Of a stretch of 51,032 nt of DNA, positions 48,429 through 51,032 are shown one piece after another. Under the pieces are notes generated by a model. The model was not told the DNA's origin and made no database searches. It saw nothing but the letters and a program-made list of their open reading frames with translations. Position 1 is the stretch's first letter; each line of letters starts with the position of its first letter. The DNA is from a virus. The stretch lies in the IMG/VR virus record IMGVR_UViG_3300037153_000456, positions 1-51,032 of that record; one strand, 5' to 3'. Made by a program: the position numbers and the translations under genes.

Positions 48429-49951
48429 CCGATGAGGGCCTCGATGTCCACCGCTGGGGTCGACAGCGGCGCCACCCCGACCGCCATGGTAAGCGCGATC
48501 ATGCCGTCGATGCGTCCGGTCGACTTGTTCTTCGACAGCCGCCGCGTTGACTCATCCTTGCCGTCGACCACCGAGCAGGCCGCACACATCGCCAGCACCG
48601 GGTGATTGCCGTGCGCAATTTCCTTTTCGCGGATCGCGGCTTCGAGATCGCGCAGCGCGGGCGCCATGGTCTTGCCACCCTGCCGGAATTTGTGGAAGCG
48701 CTCCTCGATCATCTGCTCGGAGAACCCGGCCTTGATCAGCCACGGCTTGAGGTGGACCATGCCCCAGTCGTCGAACGCCAGCTTGCGGATGTTGTATTCG
48801 GCGAACATCCGGTAGAGATATTCAGCCACATACTCGTAGCTCACCGACTTGCCGTGCGTGGTCTCCAGAAAACCCTGCTCGTGCCACAGATCGTATGGCG
48901 TGCGGTCCTTCTTCGACTTCTCACGCAGACCTTCCTCCGGCAGCCAGAACGTCGGCTTCACGTGCCACGTCCGATCGAGCTTTCCGATCAGCACCAGCGC
49001 GGTTAGGTCCGCGACGCTTGAGAGGTCGAGCCCGCCGTACACGTCGATGCCGTGCAGGTCGCCGATCGCGTCCCCGCATGCTTTCCACGCCGAGCGGGAG
49101 ACGAAAGGGTTGTACACCTCCACGCGCTGGTTGAGCACGAGGTTGCGAAACTCCGCCTCGCGTGCGGGCATGCGCTGGGCGTCGTGCGCCATGCCGAGCA
49201 CTTCCTGCTTGTTGAGGAAATCCCCGAGCGCCGGATTGGCGAGCGCGATCGTTGCTTCCTCGAACGGATCGAGGTCTTTCGGTGCGCTGTAGAGCGACAG
49301 GATTGTGCGCGGGTCACTTCCGGTTGCCGCGTCGTCGATCAAGATTGAAAGGAGGTCGTTGTCCGTTGCGGCTTGGGTCGAAATCACGATCGACAGCGGG
49401 TTTTCCTGTGCCCCGGTCGCGGTCTCCAGCGCCTCGTAGAGCGCCGAGCGTGGCCCGCGCACCTGCCCAAGCTCGTCGTGGCAGATGAAGACCGGCGACA
49501 GGCCGAAGGCGGTGGCCGCTTCTGCTGACAGCGCCCGGTAGAGCGTGCCGAGGTCCGGGCAGAACAGTTGCTTGGCGTTCTCGCGAATCACCACGACCGA
49601 GCGCAGGTCAGGCGACATGCGGACGATCTTCGCGGCCAACGCAAACAAGAGGCCAGCTTGGTCGCGTGACTGCGCCGCCGAGAACAGTTGCGAGTTGAAC
49701 CGCTTCTCCGGGCCGCACAGATGCAGCAGCAGCAGGAAGGCGGCCAGCGCCGTTTTGCCGTTCTTGCGCCCGAAGGAAATGATCGCCCGTCTGGTGCCGT
49801 TCGGGTTGTCGTAGATTTTCCTGATCTCGTCCTGCTGCCACTCGCGCAGGCGCACCTTGTGGCCGATCTGCGGGCCCTCCGGCACCCGGCAGTATTTCTC
49901 GATCCAGTCGATGTTGCGCTGGCCGCGGATCGACTTGCGCTTGCGGGGCAT
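48425..49951 (-). CDS. terL: Terminase large subunit
   Basis: 508 residues. ATPase: RAIISFGRKNGKTALAAFLL is the Walker A-type motif, and SPVFICHDELGQVRG gives Walker B with the catalytic Glu. Nuclease: GIDVYGGLDLSSVADLTALV supplies an RNase H-like Asp, with later acidic residues at LAFDDWGMV and TGRIDGMIALTMAVG. This is the HK97/Terminase_1 type. It packages DNA into the prohead through the portal. It is preceded by a tiny membrane peptide gene whose stop overlaps its ATG. Confidence 0.95.
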   Translation of the reverse strand: MPRKRKSIRGQRNIDWIEKYCRVPEGPQIGHKVRLREWQQDEIRKIYDNPNGTRRAIISFGRKNGKTALAAFLLLLHLCGPEKRFNSQLFSAAQSRDQAGLLFALAAKIVRMSPDLRSVVVIRENAKQLFCPDLGTLYRALSAEAATAFGLSPVFICHDELGQVRGPRSALYEALETATGAQENPLSIVISTQAATDNDLLSILIDDAATGSDPRTILSLYSAPKDLDPFEEATIALANPALGDFLNKQEVLGMAHDAQRMPAREAEFRNLVLNQRVEVYNPFVSRSAWKACGDAIGDLHGIDVYGGLDLSSVADLTALVLIGKLDRTWHVKPTFWLPEEGLREKSKKDRTPYDLWHEQGFLETTHGKSVSYEYVAEYLYRMFAEYNIRKLAFDDWGMVHLKPWLIKAGFSEQMIEERFHKFRQGGKTMAPALRDLEAAIREKEIAHGNHPVLAMCAACSVVDGKDESTRRLSKNKSTGRIDGMIALTMAVGVAPLSTPAVDIEALIG

Positions 49952-50046
49952 CAGGTGATCGCGACCCAGATGAAGAACACCATGACCGTGGCGATCACGG
50001 CGAGCACGATCAGGAGCCGCAGCACGATGACGGCTTGCGGGGTCAC
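49951..50046 (-). CDS. 31-residue membrane peptide
   Basis: The GTG at 50046 overlaps the stop of the CxxC protein, and its stop overlaps the terminase ATG. The product (TPQAVIVLRLLIVLAVIATV, then MVFFIWVAIT) is a single membrane helix. The double overlap makes real translation likely. No function assigned. Confidence 0.55.
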   Translation of the reverse strand: MTPQAVIVLRLLIVLAVIATVMVFFIWVAIT

Positions 50047-50333
50047 TGCGTCCGCCGCCATCGCCGTCGTCCCGAGCCGTCGCCGCTCTGCACCAGATAC
50101 ATGCGCAGGCGGTCCCATGGCGTGAACTGCACCGGCACCTCCAGCGCCCGCTGCAGGATGAAGTGCTCCGGCCAGTCGCGGTACTCGACCCGCTTGACGG
50201 TGCCGTTCGGGTAATACTCGATCGCCCGGATCAGATCGCTGTTGAGCCCCTCGCTGGTGCCGCAGACCGGGCAGGTCTTGATCTCGATCTGCTGCTTTGC
50301 CGTTGCCGTTGCCGGGGCCGGGGTGTCAGTCAT
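50043..50333 (-). CDS. Small protein with CxxC between terminase genes
   Basis: 96 residues from the ATG at 50333 (MTDTPAPATATAK); it overlaps the small terminase gene by 8 bases. EIKTCPVCGTSEGLNSDLIR shows one CxxC. NGTVKRVEYRDWPEHFILQR and PWDRLRMYLV follow. It could be a small terminase or head-completion helper, judged from location only. Confidence 0.62.
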   Translation of the reverse strand: MTDTPAPATATAKQQIEIKTCPVCGTSEGLNSDLIRAIEYYPNGTVKRVEYRDWPEHFILQRALEVPVQFTPWDRLRMYLVQSGDGSGRRRWRRTQ

Positions 50334-50766
50334 TGTGCTCGATCTCCCACGGTTTCGGACCACCCTGCCCGGGCAGCTTGTCCGGCTTCTCGGGCCGGTA
50401 GCGGGACTGGTTGGTCAGCCGGAGCTTGGTGGCGAGATGGGCAGCGCCGCGGGTTTCCAGTTCCCGCATCTTGAGCAGCGAGTGGTAGCGCTGCAGCCCT
50501 TCCTTGGTTTCCAGCAGGCCCGGCTCGAAGGCGTTGATCCGTTCGGTCAGCGTTTCGCTCACCTCGCGGTGACAGCAGTAGGCGGCCAGCATGCCGGTCA
50601 CGGCGCCGGGCGAGAAAAAGCCGATCGCCTCCGCGCGCACGGTGTCGCGCCAAATCTCACGCTGCCGTGAATTCAGTTCCGGCGGCGGTTCCGGGCGCTT
50701 GCCCCCGAAGTCCGCGGTTACGACGGCACTTTCCGCTGCCGAGATACGGCCACGTGTACGCATCAC
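50326..50766 (-). CDS. terS: Terminase small subunit, P27-like
   Basis: 146 residues. The basic N-terminal arm (RTRGRISAAES) and PPPELNSRQREIWRDTVRAE, then LAAYCCHREVSETLTERINA and LQRYHSLLKMRELETR agree with P27-family small terminases, which recognise the packaging site and hand DNA to the large subunit. A Pro/Gln-rich tail ends the protein. A repeat-rich non-coding stretch lies immediately upstream. Confidence 0.85.
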   Translation of the reverse strand: MMRTRGRISAAESAVVTADFGGKRPEPPPELNSRQREIWRDTVRAEAIGFFSPGAVTGMLAAYCCHREVSETLTERINAFEPGLLETKEGLQRYHSLLKMRELETRGAAHLATKLRLTNQSRYRPEKPDKLPGQGGPKPWEIEHND

Positions 50767-51032
50767 TTAGCCCTGTTGTTGGTGATTCTGCGATTTCTCA
50801 GAAGTCACTGGGAGAGAGGCACATCTTGCATGGAACAGGAGAACATTCCTTGTCATATTTCTCGTTTTCTGAATCGAGAAAATCGCAGAAGTTGTATGCA
50901 AGAAGTGCCCGGTTTTATTGGGTTCCCACTCCCGCTAAGTGAAGTTCCACGATTCCGAAAGTGCCTGCAAATCAAGGACTTCTAGCACAACCAATCGCAG
51001 GTTGTAGGTTTTTTCGGTTCCGTGTTTCCAAA
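50767..51032. other. Repeat-rich non-coding segment, candidate packaging site
   Basis: No convincing gene is present. Two motif pairs occur in opposite orientations: TTCTGCGATTTCTC (50786-50799) with GAGAAAATCGCAGAA (50876-50890), and GGCACATCTTGCAT (50818-50831) with ATGCAAGAAGTGCC (50896-50909). The position just upstream of the small terminase is usual for cos or pac sites. Base composition is more AT-rich than the genes. Confidence 0.5.
50987..51014 (+). terminator. Possible plus-strand terminator
   Basis: ACAACC at 50987-50992 and GGTTGT at 51000-51005 form a 6-bp stem with a 7-base loop. AGG and then six T follow. The stem is short, so termination is uncertain. It could end a plus-strand transcript coming from the left. 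Confidence 0.35.

Noticed and set aside
50667-50985. Two plus-strand ORFs in the repeat region after the small terminase
   Set aside because: They cross the inverted motifs, have no ribosome site and show no coding pattern.
1-51032. tRNA genes, integrase, IS elements
   Set aside because: I looked for cloverleaf-like segments, tyrosine/serine recombinase motifs and transposase motifs and found none that hold up.

Overview
The window is most of the genome of a tailed phage or prophage of an alphaproteobacterium, most likely of the Hyphomicrobiales (Bradyrhizobium-like). This rests on high-GC coding with G/C-rich third positions, small secreted Tyr/Pro/Asn-rich and YD-repeat proteins typical of that group, and a Mu-type contractile tail joined to an HK97-type head. 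No integrase, replication gene or tRNA is visible, so the lifestyle is open. The Cro/CI-like regulator suggests a temperate phage. Identifications come from reading motifs and gene order; no database search was run.

Layout. (1) 1-3.9 kb, plus strand: a retropepsin-like protein cut by the left edge, small secreted and membrane proteins, and a promoter-led operon of small early-type genes that includes two putative papain/transglutaminase-fold proteins. (2) 3.9-5.1 kb, minus strand: three DNA-binding-type regulators and a 39-residue membrane peptide. (3) 5.2-33.8 kb, minus strand: the late operon, closed by a strong terminator at 5.23-5.27 kb. In transcription order it holds a prohead protease-capsid fusion, an HNH/AP2 homing endonuclease, a small protein, the portal, a collagen-like head fibre candidate, connectors, Mu-like tail genes (gp37/gp38-like, sheath, tube, frameshifted chaperone, tape measure with two wall-hydrolase domains, split gpN, gp44-gp48-like baseplate), several tail fibres, a small membrane protein and a GH25 lysozyme. 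A GIY-YIG endonuclease gene sits antisense between the gp38-like and sheath genes. (4) 33.9-42.1 kb, plus strand: an island of about two dozen small, mostly unknown genes driven by at least six copies of one promoter-operator module. One minus-strand virion-type gene (IPT/TIG domain) is embedded in it. (5) 42.0-50.8 kb, minus strand: terminase small and large subunits, small membrane peptides, and three very large ORFs with a shared header motif followed by different effector-like domains (GNAT-like folds, zincin protease, Zeta-toxin-like kinase, RelA/SpoT-like domain). (6) 50.77-51.03 kb: a non-coding, repeat-rich segment upstream of the small terminase that may be the packaging site.

How it may work. 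The early modules at 2, 34, 35, 36, 38, 40 and 41 kb share a -35/-10 promoter enclosed by co-varying inverted half-sites, so one regulator probably controls them together. The late genes form tightly overlapping minus-strand units that build a myovirus particle. The most unusual parts are the header-tagged effector array beside the terminase, the shared promoter-operator module, the duplicated collagen plus glycine-rich fibre pairs, a consensus -1 frameshift heptamer in the tail chaperone gene, a likely internal start that yields free capsid protein, and a hairpin that hides the ribosome binding site of a homing endonuclease.
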